Positions 15,634 to 23,940 of a stretch of DNA of 37,704 nucleotides are shown here, in pieces. The notes beneath the pieces are model-generated. The model saw nothing but the letters and a program-made list of their open reading frames with translations, did no database searches and was not told where the DNA came from. The DNA is from Lachnospiraceae bacterium NE2001 (GTDB taxonomy: Bacteria > Bacillota > Clostridia > Lachnospirales > Lachnospiraceae), in NCBI GenBank assembly GCA_900110635.1, contig FOEK01000027.1:1-37704 (forward strand). Reading direction: 5' to 3'. Each line of letters begins with the position of its first letter. The stretch's first letter is position 1. The translations under genes and the position numbers were made by a program.

Positions 15634-16455
15634 TTACGAACCGGTGAAGTCGTATCTTCTCACTCCAAGCATCCAGAACTTGTAGCTGAGATAGAAGAAG
15701 AAAGCACCGATCAGTGGTGACAGCCAGGAAAGCAGCGGTACGCTGTCCGGCGTCACAAATACAAGGCTTGGATAGTATGCCACAAATGCAATCGGGATCA
15801 GGAATGTGAAGATAAATTTGAACACTCCGTTAAAGATGCTTGCAGGATACTTCGCAAAGTCCTTGAACCTGAACATGATAACCATAACATATCCAGAATT
15901 GATAATCCAGAAACAGGTTGCCGCAGCGGCATTCATTATCGCTATCATAAAGAGCGATGCAGTGAGGAGGAAGAGCACCGCCTGTGCGATAGTAACTACT
16001 GTTACAGGAATGCCGATGTGGTGCCAGGCATATATAAAGGTCCCGAGGCCGAAAGCAAGCTGGCCTAAGCCCTTCACATCAAACACCTCTGAAATGAAAT
16101 AAAAGAACACATTTATCGGTCTGAAGCAGTACTTGATGAAGTCCCCTGAACGGACCATAAATCTCAGGTTCCAGTTGTTGTCAAAGAAGCACTGCACTGG
16201 TGTAAGCGCGATCAGCGAGAACCCATACAGGAAGAGCATATGATAATAATCCCATCCGTTGATACTAGGAAAGTTGTGGAACAGAATCATAAATGTCACA
16301 AAGCCCGAAAGGTTTGTCATGATCATTCCAAAGGTGGAAATGATAAAGTCGGCGCGGTAACTCATCTTGCTCTTCAGATCCTGAATAAGTATTTTTCTAT
16401 ATATGGAGAGGTAGAAACCAAAGCCCCTCTTTTTGTATGTCTTTGTTTTATCCAT
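15634..16455 (-). CDS. ABC-2 exporter permease (DUF990-type)
   Basis: A 273-residue membrane protein of the ABC2_membrane_6/DUF990 type. Six hydrophobic helices are visible; the motif MSYRADFIISTFGMIMTNLSGF near residue 30 and the later VMIMFRFKDFAKYPASIFNGVFK block, about residue 195, are hallmarks. GGAGG is 5 nt upstream of the ATG and overlaps the end of the previous permease gene. With 16457-17269 and the ATPase at 17269-18210 it forms a heteromeric exporter. Substrate unknown. Confidence 0.9.
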   Translation of the reverse strand: MDKTKTYKKRGFGFYLSIYRKILIQDLKSKMSYRADFIISTFGMIMTNLSGFVTFMILFHNFPSINGWDYYHMLFLYGFSLIALTPVQCFFDNNWNLRFMVRSGDFIKYCFRPINVFFYFISEVFDVKGLGQLAFGLGTFIYAWHHIGIPVTVVTIAQAVLFLLTASLFMIAIMNAAAATCFWIINSGYVMVIMFRFKDFAKYPASIFNGVFKFIFTFLIPIAFVAYYPSLVFVTPDSVPLLSWLSPLIGAFFFYLSYKFWMLGVRRYDFTGS

Positions 16456-16456
16456 A

Positions 16457-17269
16457 TCAACCTCCGTTGACTGTTATACGTTTTACTGCATGATTCCAGA
16501 AAAGATTACCTGCTATCGTAAGGACTATACACCAAATGAGCTGTACACCCAACATTGGAAGAAGTCCCTCAAATGTATCAGATCCGCCCTTCTTCAGCAG
16601 GATTGTCAGTGGGATATCGTAGACCGCACGAAATGGCAGATACTCCACAACTTTCCGGAAGTTATCTGGGAAGAACGCCAGCGGTATTGTAGCCCCTGAT
16701 AGAAGCAGAACTACGGTCTCCTTCACGATGTTGATTCCCCAGGTTGATTCCGTGTAGAGGCAGATTGGCGCCACTAGCATTTCAATATTGAAGTTAATGA
16801 TCAGGGCCATCACAAGTGATACGACGAAATACAAGCAGTTAAGCCCGATTGGTATCGCACCCTTTGTCACAAGCATTACAACGATAAATGTTGGAATAAA
16901 TGTGAGGAAGAATGAGATAACGTGGGAACCCGAGTAGCTCCAGAAGGTGTACCTCCTGTATCTCATTGGCTTAAGAAGATGCATAATAATCTCACCCGAC
17001 TGAATCGCACGACTCATATCCCATACGATAAACATTTCAAGGAAGTTAAAGATTGCAGTTGCTAGAATAAGGTAGATCATAGTGTCGTAAAATGTCATTC
17101 CATTCACCACGCTTGTTCCGCAGGAATCATATATTGCCTTCCATAAGAAATATACGAGAGCAAGATATATGAGATTTCCGAAAAGTGTTACGGCCGTTCC
17201 CAGTCTGAACTGCAGCGACTCCATAACTCCGGCTCTCGTAAGTGCTGTAAGTTTTTTAACACTCGTCAT
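16457..17269 (-). CDS. ABC-2 exporter permease
   Basis: A 270-residue partner permease with about six membrane helices, starting TSVKKLTALTRAGVMESLQFRLG and carrying the typical block LPFRAVYDIPLTILLKKGG near residue 215. Its ATG shares the last base of the ATPase gene's stop and its stop is 1 nt from the next permease, so the three genes are translationally coupled. Confidence 0.9.
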   Translation of the reverse strand: MTSVKKLTALTRAGVMESLQFRLGTAVTLFGNLIYLALVYFLWKAIYDSCGTSVVNGMTFYDTMIYLILATAIFNFLEMFIVWDMSRAIQSGEIIMHLLKPMRYRRYTFWSYSGSHVISFFLTFIPTFIVVMLVTKGAIPIGLNCLYFVVSLVMALIINFNIEMLVAPICLYTESTWGINIVKETVVLLLSGATIPLAFFPDNFRKVVEYLPFRAVYDIPLTILLKKGGSDTFEGLLPMLGVQLIWCIVLTIAGNLFWNHAVKRITVNGG

Positions 17270-18210
17270 TAGGCTTTGCTCCCTTCATAGATTTTTCTAA
17301 TAACCTCTTCAGTTGAGATTTCCTCAAGCTGAATGTCTTTAATCTTATGCTTCTTCTGAGTTTCCTGAATAACGTGCATTACGTCAGTCTTCTTCTCATC
17401 TATTACCTGTTCGTCCCAGGAACCGTCTTCAAGTCGCATCCTTAGTGTTCTGTAAGACCCGAAGTAGGTCTTCAGATGCTCAATATCATTGTCGTAGATT
17501 TTCTTACCCTCATCGATAATGATGATCCTCTTGCATAGAGCATCTACGTCACCCATATCGTGGGTTGTAAGGATGACAGTTGTCTCCTTCACTTCATTAA
17601 GTCCTCGGATAAGCTCTCTATTCTTTGCCTTCATTGAAACATCCAGACCGATGGTCGGCTCATCAAGGAATACAATTCCCGGGTTATGTAGAAAGGCTGC
17701 CAGTATATCGCTGAGAGTTCTCTGGCCAAGAGACATTTGACGAACAGGCTTATGCAGGATTGGCTCAATATCAACTAATGATCGGTAAAGCTCCAGCATA
17801 TCCTTGTAATCCTTCTCCGGCACCATATAGATATCTCTAAGGAGCTTAAATGACTCGATCAGAGGCAGATTCCACCAGAGCTGACTGCGCTGTCCGAAAA
17901 CAACTCCGATATTTTCAGAGTTTCTGGTTCTCTCCTTATAAGGAACAAGTCCATTAACCTGTATATCTCCAGTGGATGGCTCCAATACTCCCGTCATCAT
18001 CTTGATAGTAGTAGATTTACCAGCTCCATTTGGCCCAAGATATCCAATGATTTCACCCTTCTTAACTGTGAGAGACACATCATTTACCGCCTTCACAGTC
18101 TTATAATCTCTGGAGAAAAGATCCTGGAAGCTGCCCTTCAGACCCTCGTGACGATTGAGGACCTTGAACTCCTTGCTTACATTTTTCATTACTACTACTT
18201 CATTCGCCAT
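17269..18210 (-). CDS. ABC-2 exporter ATPase
   Basis: A 313-residue ATPase. Walker A GPNGAGKS near residue 60, Q-loop VFGQRSQLWWNLP, signature MSLGQRTLSDI (the usual R-M-R/K is replaced by R-T-L), Walker B IVFLDEPTIGLD and H-loop TTHDM. A C-terminal extension of about 80 residues is normal for this subgroup, whose members pair with DUF990 permeases. GGAGG lies 8 nt before the ATG. Palindromic repeat E separates the gene from its promoter region, which it shares with a divergent AraC regulator that may control it. Confidence 0.93.
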   Translation of the reverse strand: MANEVVVMKNVSKEFKVLNRHEGLKGSFQDLFSRDYKTVKAVNDVSLTVKKGEIIGYLGPNGAGKSTTIKMMTGVLEPSTGDIQVNGLVPYKERTRNSENIGVVFGQRSQLWWNLPLIESFKLLRDIYMVPEKDYKDMLELYRSLVDIEPILHKPVRQMSLGQRTLSDILAAFLHNPGIVFLDEPTIGLDVSMKAKNRELIRGLNEVKETTVILTTHDMGDVDALCKRIIIIDEGKKIYDNDIEHLKTYFGSYRTLRMRLEDGSWDEQVIDEKKTDVMHVIQETQKKHKIKDIQLEEISTEEVIRKIYEGSKA

Positions 18211-18230
18211 ACTTTTTTCCTCCTACGAAG

Positions 18231-18280
18231 GTGCAGTGGGGACGGACCCCACTGCACCAAGGTCTGTCCCTTCCTGCACA
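18231..18280. repeat. REP-like palindromic element (copy E)
   Basis: GTGCAGTGGGGACGGACC plus a less perfect right arm (GGTCTGTCCCTTCCTGCAC). It would form part of the 5' UTR of the exporter operon, unlike copies C and D, which lie at gene ends. Confidence 0.8.
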
Positions 18281-18355
18281 TTTTGTGCTTGCATTCTTAA
18301 CTGTTTATAAGTATATTGTATGTATAAGTGCAATTCTACGGTATAAATCGCTTGA

Positions 18356-18428
18356 TTTTATAACTATTTTACACGCCTATGTAATATTGTTATAAAATCG
18401 TATACATCTAGAAAGAATTGTTATAAAA
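18356..18428 (+). promoter_or_regulatory. Three GTTATAAAA motifs upstream of araC-like gene
   Basis: GTTATAAAA occurs at 18389-18397 and 18420-18428 (31 nt start to start, about three helical turns), and inverted as TTTTATAAC at 18356-18364. They lie between the divergent exporter and AraC genes. They could be AraC-type operator half-sites; A/T-richness means chance cannot be excluded. On the minus strand TTGCAC-17-TTATAA (from about 18334 down) is a possible exporter promoter. Confidence 0.4.
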
Positions 18429-18464
18429 AATGAATCTAGTAATTAATCAATCGGGAGATACCTT

Positions 18465-19364
18465 ATGAAAAGAGAATGGATGGGACTCATCATTAAAAGA
18501 GAGGATGGATCTGAGCAGGTAAACTACGACGACGAATCATTTCCTTCATATATCTATGATGGATGGATAAAGCCAAATGTTACCTGGGAGAAAGTCCCAC
18601 ATTTTCACGAGGATATAGAGCTTGTTACCGTTACATCAGGAACCATGGCTTATTCAGTCAACGGAAAACTGATCACGTTACGTGAGGGCGACACCATATT
18701 TGTCAATTCAAATCAGATTCATTACAGTGTTGCCACAGAAGGCACCGCATCATACGTTATCTTCATTGTGCATCCAAATGTTCTTAACTCTTCTGTTGCT
18801 GTTGAACTCCAGGCGCTTCAGCCAATTCTCAGCAACCCTAATCTCAGTTATCTTCGATTTAGATATATAAATGAGTACACTCGTAACATTCGTGATATCA
18901 TGCTGAGTCTCCCAAGTATAAGAAGAGATCCATTTCAGATAACAAAGAAGCTGTTCGACATATGGGAGATCATCCTGGAGCAGAGTAAGCACTATGGAAT
19001 GCTGGATGAGAATGCAGATACTGATCAGCATAACAGATCCTTCAAGACAATGATGTATTACATACAGCAAAACTATAGAGAAGCTATAACTCTTGATGAT
19101 ATTGCAGCCAGCGGTAACATCAGCAAGTCCCTCTGCAATAAAATATTTCATAAGTATGTTGGAGATAGTCCTATAAACTATCTTCTGAATTATCGCGTAA
19201 GAAAAGTCGCCGAGCTTCTTCGCACGACGACTTTATCTCTTTCTGATATTGCATCCGATACTGGCTTTAATGGTGCCAGCTATATGTCTGAAATGTTTAA
19301 AAAATCCTTCAACATGTCACCTAGAGACTATCGAAAGTCCATGGGGATGTTGAGTCCAAACTAA
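18465..19364 (+). CDS. AraC family regulator with cupin sensor domain
   Basis: A 299-residue transcription factor. The N-terminal half is a cupin-like ligand domain (HFHEDIELVTVTSGTMAYSVNG, then LREGDTIFVNSNQIHY). The C-terminal 100 residues hold two helix-turn-helix motifs (ITLDDIAASGNISKSLCNKIF and LSDIASDTGFNGASYMSEMFKK) ending in the AraC signature MSPRDYRKS. GGGAG lies 7 nt before the ATG. It is divergent from the DUF990-type exporter operon, its most likely target. The ligand is unknown; sugar-type ligands are common in the family. Confidence 0.92.
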   Translation: MKREWMGLIIKREDGSEQVNYDDESFPSYIYDGWIKPNVTWEKVPHFHEDIELVTVTSGTMAYSVNGKLITLREGDTIFVNSNQIHYSVATEGTASYVIFIVHPNVLNSSVAVELQALQPILSNPNLSYLRFRYINEYTRNIRDIMLSLPSIRRDPFQITKKLFDIWEIILEQSKHYGMLDENADTDQHNRSFKTMMYYIQQNYREAITLDDIAASGNISKSLCNKIFHKYVGDSPINYLLNYRVRKVAELLRTTTLSLSDIASDTGFNGASYMSEMFKKSFNMSPRDYRKSMGMLSPN

Positions 19365-19403
19365 TCCACCTGTTGCTTCAACTATGTATCAAGGGAAATA
19401 GGA

Positions 19404-20819
19404 TTACGGAAGAAATATGGTGACCTCTGTGACATTTTCATTCACTCGCATTCTGATATCTCCTCCAAGCTTACGAGCTATGAGACGTGACTCATAAAGT
19501 CCAATACCATGTCCCTTCACTCCAGAACTATTAGAACCCCTCCACAAGCTATTAAACACAAAGGATACCTCTGACTCTGGAAGGGTCTCACCATTATTAG
19601 CTACCGTGATAAAATGTCCCTCATCATTCTTCTTCATTGAGAGCGTAATGCCTGTTCCATCTCCATACTTTATGGCATTATCCATAAGCTGCCTCAAGAT
19701 TCTGCAAACTCCGGTAAAGTCACTATTTATCAGCGGATTACCCTCTGCCTTTATCTCGAAAGGTATACGATTCATCTTGAGTCTATTTGAGTATTCTTCC
19801 AGGATATATTCCTCAATCTTCTTCCTGTAAAATGCCTCAACCTTCGGATCATAATCGAAGATTGCAGTTGTACCCTCCTCCATTGCACTGGATACAAGAG
19901 TCTCAATCTCGACAGCATTTTTCTTTATCTTTTCTGCCAGCTCAGCGTCCTTTTCATTTACTTTTCCATCAGCTGAATATAGACCTGTCGCAATTGCTTC
20001 AGCCAGAAGCTTTATACTGGCTGTTGGAGTTTTTATGCCATGCACCATAGTGGTCACGAACTTCTGACGGTCCACAGTAAACCTCCTGATAGTTTCACGG
20101 TCACTTTCCAGCTTATCCGAAAGCATATTCATTCCCCAGATATATCTTCCAAAAAACTTGTTTTTTGTTTCCGGAAGCTTCTCTGTCATTTCACCCTTTG
20201 AAAGTCTCTCTGGATATTCGGAAAGCTTGTTAAATGGGGCAATGATCCGAGTACTGATCCACAGAGTATATAAGAACATTGCTATAACAATAACAGCAAT
20301 ACTAACATTAAGGATAATACGAATCGGAGCATTTGAGGCATCAGCAAAATGATATTCTACCAGCCCTATAGATTTCCCATGAATATCGTCACCAGTTTCT
20401 GAGCTAAGGTTAGGGGTATTAAGCTCAGTTATTATTGTTCCACCACTATGATACTCCTTATCAACTGCCTTTTCAGTAACCCCTTCAGGTTCCAAAGGAT
20501 CAAAATCTCCATTTGGATAGATATATATATTCATATACTGAGGACAGGCATCCTTTCCATAGATACTTTCCCACTCATCCTTCTTATCATAGAAAATCGA
20601 CTGCGCTAATTGGCTGGGAATAACACCATAAGGATACAGATCAGAAGTAAATGTAATGCTTGTAAGCCTCTCTTCTATCTCCTGAGTTATACGATTTGTC
20701 ACCACAACTCTCTCGCTTTGACTCTTCTGAGACATTTTAGACATAAGAATATTAACGGTTATAAGCATAGCCGCAAGGAAGAGAATCAGTATTAAAAAGT
20801 ATCTCCAAAGTTTTTTCAA
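19404..20819 (-). CDS. Sensor histidine kinase
   Basis: A 471-residue membrane kinase that starts at TTG (20819); GAGGTG is exactly 5 nt upstream. One helix at about 8-27, an extracellular loop of about 140 residues, a second helix near 172-192 and a HAMP-like linker precede the dimerisation domain. The phospho-acceptor is in FVTTMVHGIKTPTASIKLL, a variant of the usual SHELRTP box. The N box is LMDNAIKYG, the G1 box is ANNG where DxG is usual, and the G2 box is GHGIGLYESRLIA. It partners the response regulator upstream. A 100-bp repeat is inserted between the two genes. Being in an operon with an FtsX exporter suggests sensing of an envelope-active compound. Confidence 0.9.
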   Translation of the reverse strand: MKKLWRYFLILILFLAAMLITVNILMSKMSQKSQSERVVVTNRITQEIEERLTSITFTSDLYPYGVIPSQLAQSIFYDKKDEWESIYGKDACPQYMNIYIYPNGDFDPLEPEGVTEKAVDKEYHSGGTIITELNTPNLSSETGDDIHGKSIGLVEYHFADASNAPIRIILNVSIAVIVIAMFLYTLWISTRIIAPFNKLSEYPERLSKGEMTEKLPETKNKFFGRYIWGMNMLSDKLESDRETIRRFTVDRQKFVTTMVHGIKTPTASIKLLAEAIATGLYSADGKVNEKDAELAEKIKKNAVEIETLVSSAMEEGTTAIFDYDPKVEAFYRKKIEEYILEEYSNRLKMNRIPFEIKAEGNPLINSDFTGVCRILRQLMDNAIKYGDGTGITLSMKKNDEGHFITVANNGETLPESEVSFVFNSLWRGSNSSGVKGHGIGLYESRLIARKLGGDIRMRVNENVTEVTIFLP

Positions 20820-20830
20820 GTTTACACCTC

Positions 20831-20930
20831 ATCAGTCAGCTTCGCTGACAGCTTGGTCTCGTCTCCGACTCGGGCAAACGGCCTAAGATGTGTGCCACCG
20901 GCACACAGGCCGTCCCTCAAGGGGAAGCCA
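20831..20930. repeat. Palindromic mobile repeat between regulator and kinase genes
   Basis: A 100-bp GC-rich element with several hairpins: GTCAGC/GCTGAC at the kinase end, GTGTGCC-acc-GGCACAC in the middle, and CCCTCAAGGGG near the regulator end. It is bounded on both sides by the 9-bp direct repeat TTACACCTC (20822-20830 and 20931-20939), like a target-site duplication. On the minus strand that repeat reads GAGGTGTAA and contains the regulator's stop codon and the kinase's ribosome site. Similar GGCTTCCCCTT...GTCAGC...GATGAGG elements are common in Firmicutes; part of GATGAGGTG may be intrinsic to the element. Confidence 0.75.
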
Positions 20931-21611
20931 TTACACCTCTCCGAATTGATAGCCCACTTTATATACTGTCTTAATGTACTTCGGTTTCTTGGGATCATCC
21001 TCTATCTTATCTCGGAGCCAACTGATATATACGCTAAGCGAAGATAGTTCACTGAAGCAGGACTCGCCCCACACGTTATCGAAGATAGTCTCCTTACGAA
21101 GAGCCTTACCACGGTTCTCCATGAGATAAACTAGTAGGTCAAACTCCTTGCCCATAATATCTATCTTTTCATTATTCTTATAAACCGTTCTGGCACCCAC
21201 ATCCACGGTGATCCCATCTACAGATAGAATCTGCTTATCCTCGGGCGCTTCATATGTGCGTCGCATTATTGCCTTGATTTTTGAGGTAAGTACAGGTATT
21301 GATACAGACTTATCAACATAGTCATCTGCTCCTATTTCTATGCCCAGGATCATACTTTCGTCATCATTCTTGGCACTCATTATTATAACTGGCATGCTTC
21401 GGGTTTTACGTATCTCAGTAAGTGTCTCAAATCCATCCTTGCCAGGAAGCATAACGTCAAGAAGAAGGAGCTTAAACACCTCCTTCTCCAAAAGCTCAAG
21501 CCCTTCCTCTGCACTTCCAGTGAGTGTAACTGACCATCCCTCACGTCTGAGGAAATCAGCAATCAGACCACCTAGATCTTCGTTATCTTCAATTATAAGA
21601 ATATCTGTCAT
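20931..21611 (-). CDS. OmpR-family response regulator
   Basis: A 226-residue two-component regulator. Receiver domain: acidic pair in LIIEDNEDLGG, phospho-aspartate in LLLDVMLPGKDG, conserved Lys in YVDKSVS. Winged-helix DNA-binding domain: KEFDLLVYLMENRGKALRKE, then SVYISWLRDKIEDDPKKPKYIKTV with the family's typical end. The ATG at 21611 is preferred (GGAG 9 nt upstream) over an upstream TTG at 21626. It follows the Ntn-hydrolase-like lipoprotein gene by 89 nt. It is the best candidate to bind the three 22-bp direct-repeat boxes in this window, because OmpR-type proteins bind tandem repeats with about 11-bp spacing. Confidence 0.92.
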   Translation of the reverse strand: MTDILIIEDNEDLGGLIADFLRREGWSVTLTGSAEEGLELLEKEVFKLLLLDVMLPGKDGFETLTEIRKTRSMPVIIMSAKNDDESMILGIEIGADDYVDKSVSIPVLTSKIKAIMRRTYEAPEDKQILSVDGITVDVGARTVYKNNEKIDIMGKEFDLLVYLMENRGKALRKETIFDNVWGESCFSELSSLSVYISWLRDKIEDDPKKPKYIKTVYKVGYQFGEV

Positions 21612-21700
21612 AGTATTTATCTCCAACCATTAAGATCCTAGATCAAATAACTCTCTCAGGCAAATTATATAATAATACTATAAATGCTAAAAGTGTTCTT

Positions 21701-23134
21701 TTAATACTCTCCGATATCGGTGAATACTACGTCATCGGTTGGACCTGTCTCAGGTGTAAATGCAACCTGAATTCTTCCAGTATGGTAATCTACAATTATC
21801 ATCTGAGCTGTTCCAGGATTTCTCACATTTTCAACCTTTGCCTCGCCATTTTCCTGCCCCTGATTAACCTTTTCCTGTGTAAGAACAGTCTTCAGTTCAC
21901 CAACGGTAAATTTGTCCTTCGAACTGATCCAATCATTATATTTATTAAATCTAACAGCATTACCAACTTGATACATAGATTCATCATTTCCTTTTGTCGC
22001 AAAGGAATTTACAACACAAAAGCTGTCAGGGTTATCCCAGTTCAGATTATCAACAAGAGGAGTATCTGCATCTCTCAGTATTGAGAATGCTCCCTTATTC
22101 TCCTGATGCTGCTTAACAGCATTTTCTGCACAGTAGGTTCCATTTTCATCAGAAATAACTATATTGTTGCTCCAGGTATAGTTCGGACTATTCTCTACCA
22201 TAAAGTTTCCCACTTCCTCTGCCGTAGTAAACTCTTCCATAGCATATCTAAGATCGTAGGAATAACATCTCCTGCCCTCATAGGAATAAGGTTCACCACT
22301 ACCCGCATCTAAAAGAGCCGCAAATACACCATCATCATTTATTGCAGAAACAAGATTTTCCCATCCGATAAATGATATACCAGTAAATGATCTATCACCC
22401 TCCTTCGCGTGTATTACCGCATGCATTTTACACATCTGATTGTCACCTCCCAAATCCCAGTCCAGAAGGCGAACCATCACTCTGTCACCTGTAGCTGTCT
22501 TGCTTCCCCAAAGCGAAAGTGCTGAACAGGCTGTACTTCTGAGTGCCTCAGGAATAAAATTAAATGTTACAGCTTCCTCGTAGCTTATATGGCCATCCTC
22601 ATTAAAGCCATGAACGCCGCCTGAAAGCTCTGTAGCATATGCATCTATCTCCTGCCAGTATTCCTCCTGAAGTGTGGCGGAAAGATAGGATACTCTCTCC
22701 CACACCGGATCAAAATCATCTGTAAGAGCAGGAAATGCAAAATAAATATTCTCATATACATATGGTTCAATCGTTTCATGGAAATCCGGAAATGCTTCTA
22801 ATACTGTACTTGCATAAGCCTTTCCAACTTCTGTTCCTGCATGATTCTCATAATCCAAAGTTACATCGTAGTAATGCTCCATCTTCTTTATGTGACAGGC
22901 CCCATCGGCTGATTCAAACTCAGCGAGGCATTTGTCAGGGATTCCATCGTCGTCATACTTTATAGGATTTTCTACATAAGTATCAGATACTGCGGCAAGG
23001 ACACTTTCCGGCTGGTCCGGGAAGACAAATCCGTCGTAGGTCTCAGACTGACCGCAGGCGGTAAGTGTGCTTACCAGCATAACGGAGGCAGCCACCGCCA
23101 CAGCTTTTGTTTTTATATAGTTCTTTATATTCAT
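21701..23134 (-). CDS. Ntn-hydrolase-like (C45/C59-type) lipoprotein
   Basis: A 477-residue lipoprotein (lipobox LTAC, Cys about residue 27) whose central part resembles N-terminal-nucleophile amidohydrolases of the acyl-CoA:6-APA acyltransferase (C45) and linear-amide (C59) group. TACSALSLWGSKTATGDRVM followed by RLLDWDLGG matches the pattern Cys...G...R...D around the nucleophile; FIGWENLVSAINDDGVFAALL and SNNIVISDENGTYCAEN also fit the fold. In C45/C59 enzymes the Cys becomes N-terminal by processing; here it would sit at about residue 205 behind a 200-residue lipid-anchored domain. It lies between an FtsX/LolD exporter and a two-component system in one operon. Substrate unknown; hydrolysis of an amide antibiotic, peptide or bile-type conjugate is conceivable. 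Confidence 0.7.
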   Translation of the reverse strand: MNIKNYIKTKAVAVAASVMLVSTLTACGQSETYDGFVFPDQPESVLAAVSDTYVENPIKYDDDGIPDKCLAEFESADGACHIKKMEHYYDVTLDYENHAGTEVGKAYASTVLEAFPDFHETIEPYVYENIYFAFPALTDDFDPVWERVSYLSATLQEEYWQEIDAYATELSGGVHGFNEDGHISYEEAVTFNFIPEALRSTACSALSLWGSKTATGDRVMVRLLDWDLGGDNQMCKMHAVIHAKEGDRSFTGISFIGWENLVSAINDDGVFAALLDAGSGEPYSYEGRRCYSYDLRYAMEEFTTAEEVGNFMVENSPNYTWSNNIVISDENGTYCAENAVKQHQENKGAFSILRDADTPLVDNLNWDNPDSFCVVNSFATKGNDESMYQVGNAVRFNKYNDWISSKDKFTVGELKTVLTQEKVNQGQENGEAKVENVRNPGTAQMIIVDYHTGRIQVAFTPETGPTDDVVFTDIGEY

Positions 23135-23175
23135 ATCAATTCACTCTTTCTTATCATTTACTATTTGGGAAGTCT

Positions 23176-23940
23176 TTACCAGTCGCGTTCCTGCAGCCAG
23201 TTGCGGAGCTTACGCTCTCTTACCGGAATATCATCCTCTGACTCCAGCTTTCCAAGCACAAGCTCGCCCTGGATATTTCCGTCAACAAGAAAGATGACTC
23301 TCTCACTGCAACAGGCAACCTTCTCGCTGTGGGTTACCATCATTACTGATGTACCTGCACGGTTTGCATTTACCAGTTCACTGATAACCTCCATAGATGC
23401 CTTCTGATTAAGAGCTCCTGTTGGCTCGTCTGCAAATATCATCTTAGGACTGTTAATGAGTGATCTGCAAAGACAGGCACGCTGCAGCTGTCCACCGGAT
23501 ACCTCTGTTATAAATCTGTCTGCAGTCTCAATTATTCCAAGTCTTCTCATAAGTGCCTCTGCATCCTTATTTACCTCTGCACGAGATTTCTGCTTTGCCT
23601 GATATCCAGGAAGTACAATATTGTCCATAATATTCAGCTTCTTCATCATATACATCTGCTGGAACACAAAGCCCATCTTATTTAGTCTGGTCTTAGCCAT
23701 ACCCTTTCTGTCCAGTTTGGATATGTCTACTCCATCAAAGAATACATTTCCGGCGGTCGCATTATCCATTCCGCTTACTGTATATAGAAGAGTCGATTTA
23801 CCGGAACCACTTGGTCCCATAATTGATACAAACTCACCCTCCTCCATAGAAAAGTTCACATTCTGAAGCACATTGTTACTGTATTCATCTATGATATAGG
23901 TCTTGCACAGATCCTTAACTTCTAAAACTGTATTACTCAT
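23176..23940 (-). CDS. LolD/MacB-type ABC ATPase
   Basis: A 254-residue ATPase of the family that partners FtsX-like permeases. Walker A GPSGSGKS near residue 41, Q-loop VFQQMYMMKKL, signature VSGGQLQRA, Walker B MIFADEPTGALNQK, H-loop VTHSEKVA. It overlaps the permease gene by 8 nt. The C-terminal tail is slightly longer than usual. With the permease it should form a mechanotransmission-type exporter or antimicrobial-peptide detoxification pump. Confidence 0.95.
   Translation of the reverse strand: MSNTVLEVKDLCKTYIIDEYSNNVLQNVNFSMEEGEFVSIMGPSGSGKSTLLYTVSGMDNATAGNVFFDGVDISKLDRKGMAKTRLNKMGFVFQQMYMMKKLNIMDNIVLPGYQAKQKSRAEVNKDAEALMRRLGIIETADRFITEVSGGQLQRACLCRSLINSPKMIFADEPTGALNQKASMEVISELVNANRAGTSVMMVTHSEKVACCSERVIFLVDGNIQGELVLGKLESEDDIPVRERKLRNWLQERDW

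Noticed and set aside
22560-22640. EF-hand-like FNEDGHISYEE in the Ntn-hydrolase-like lipoprotein
   Set aside because: The first calcium ligand position is Gly rather than Asp, so I do not call a calcium site.
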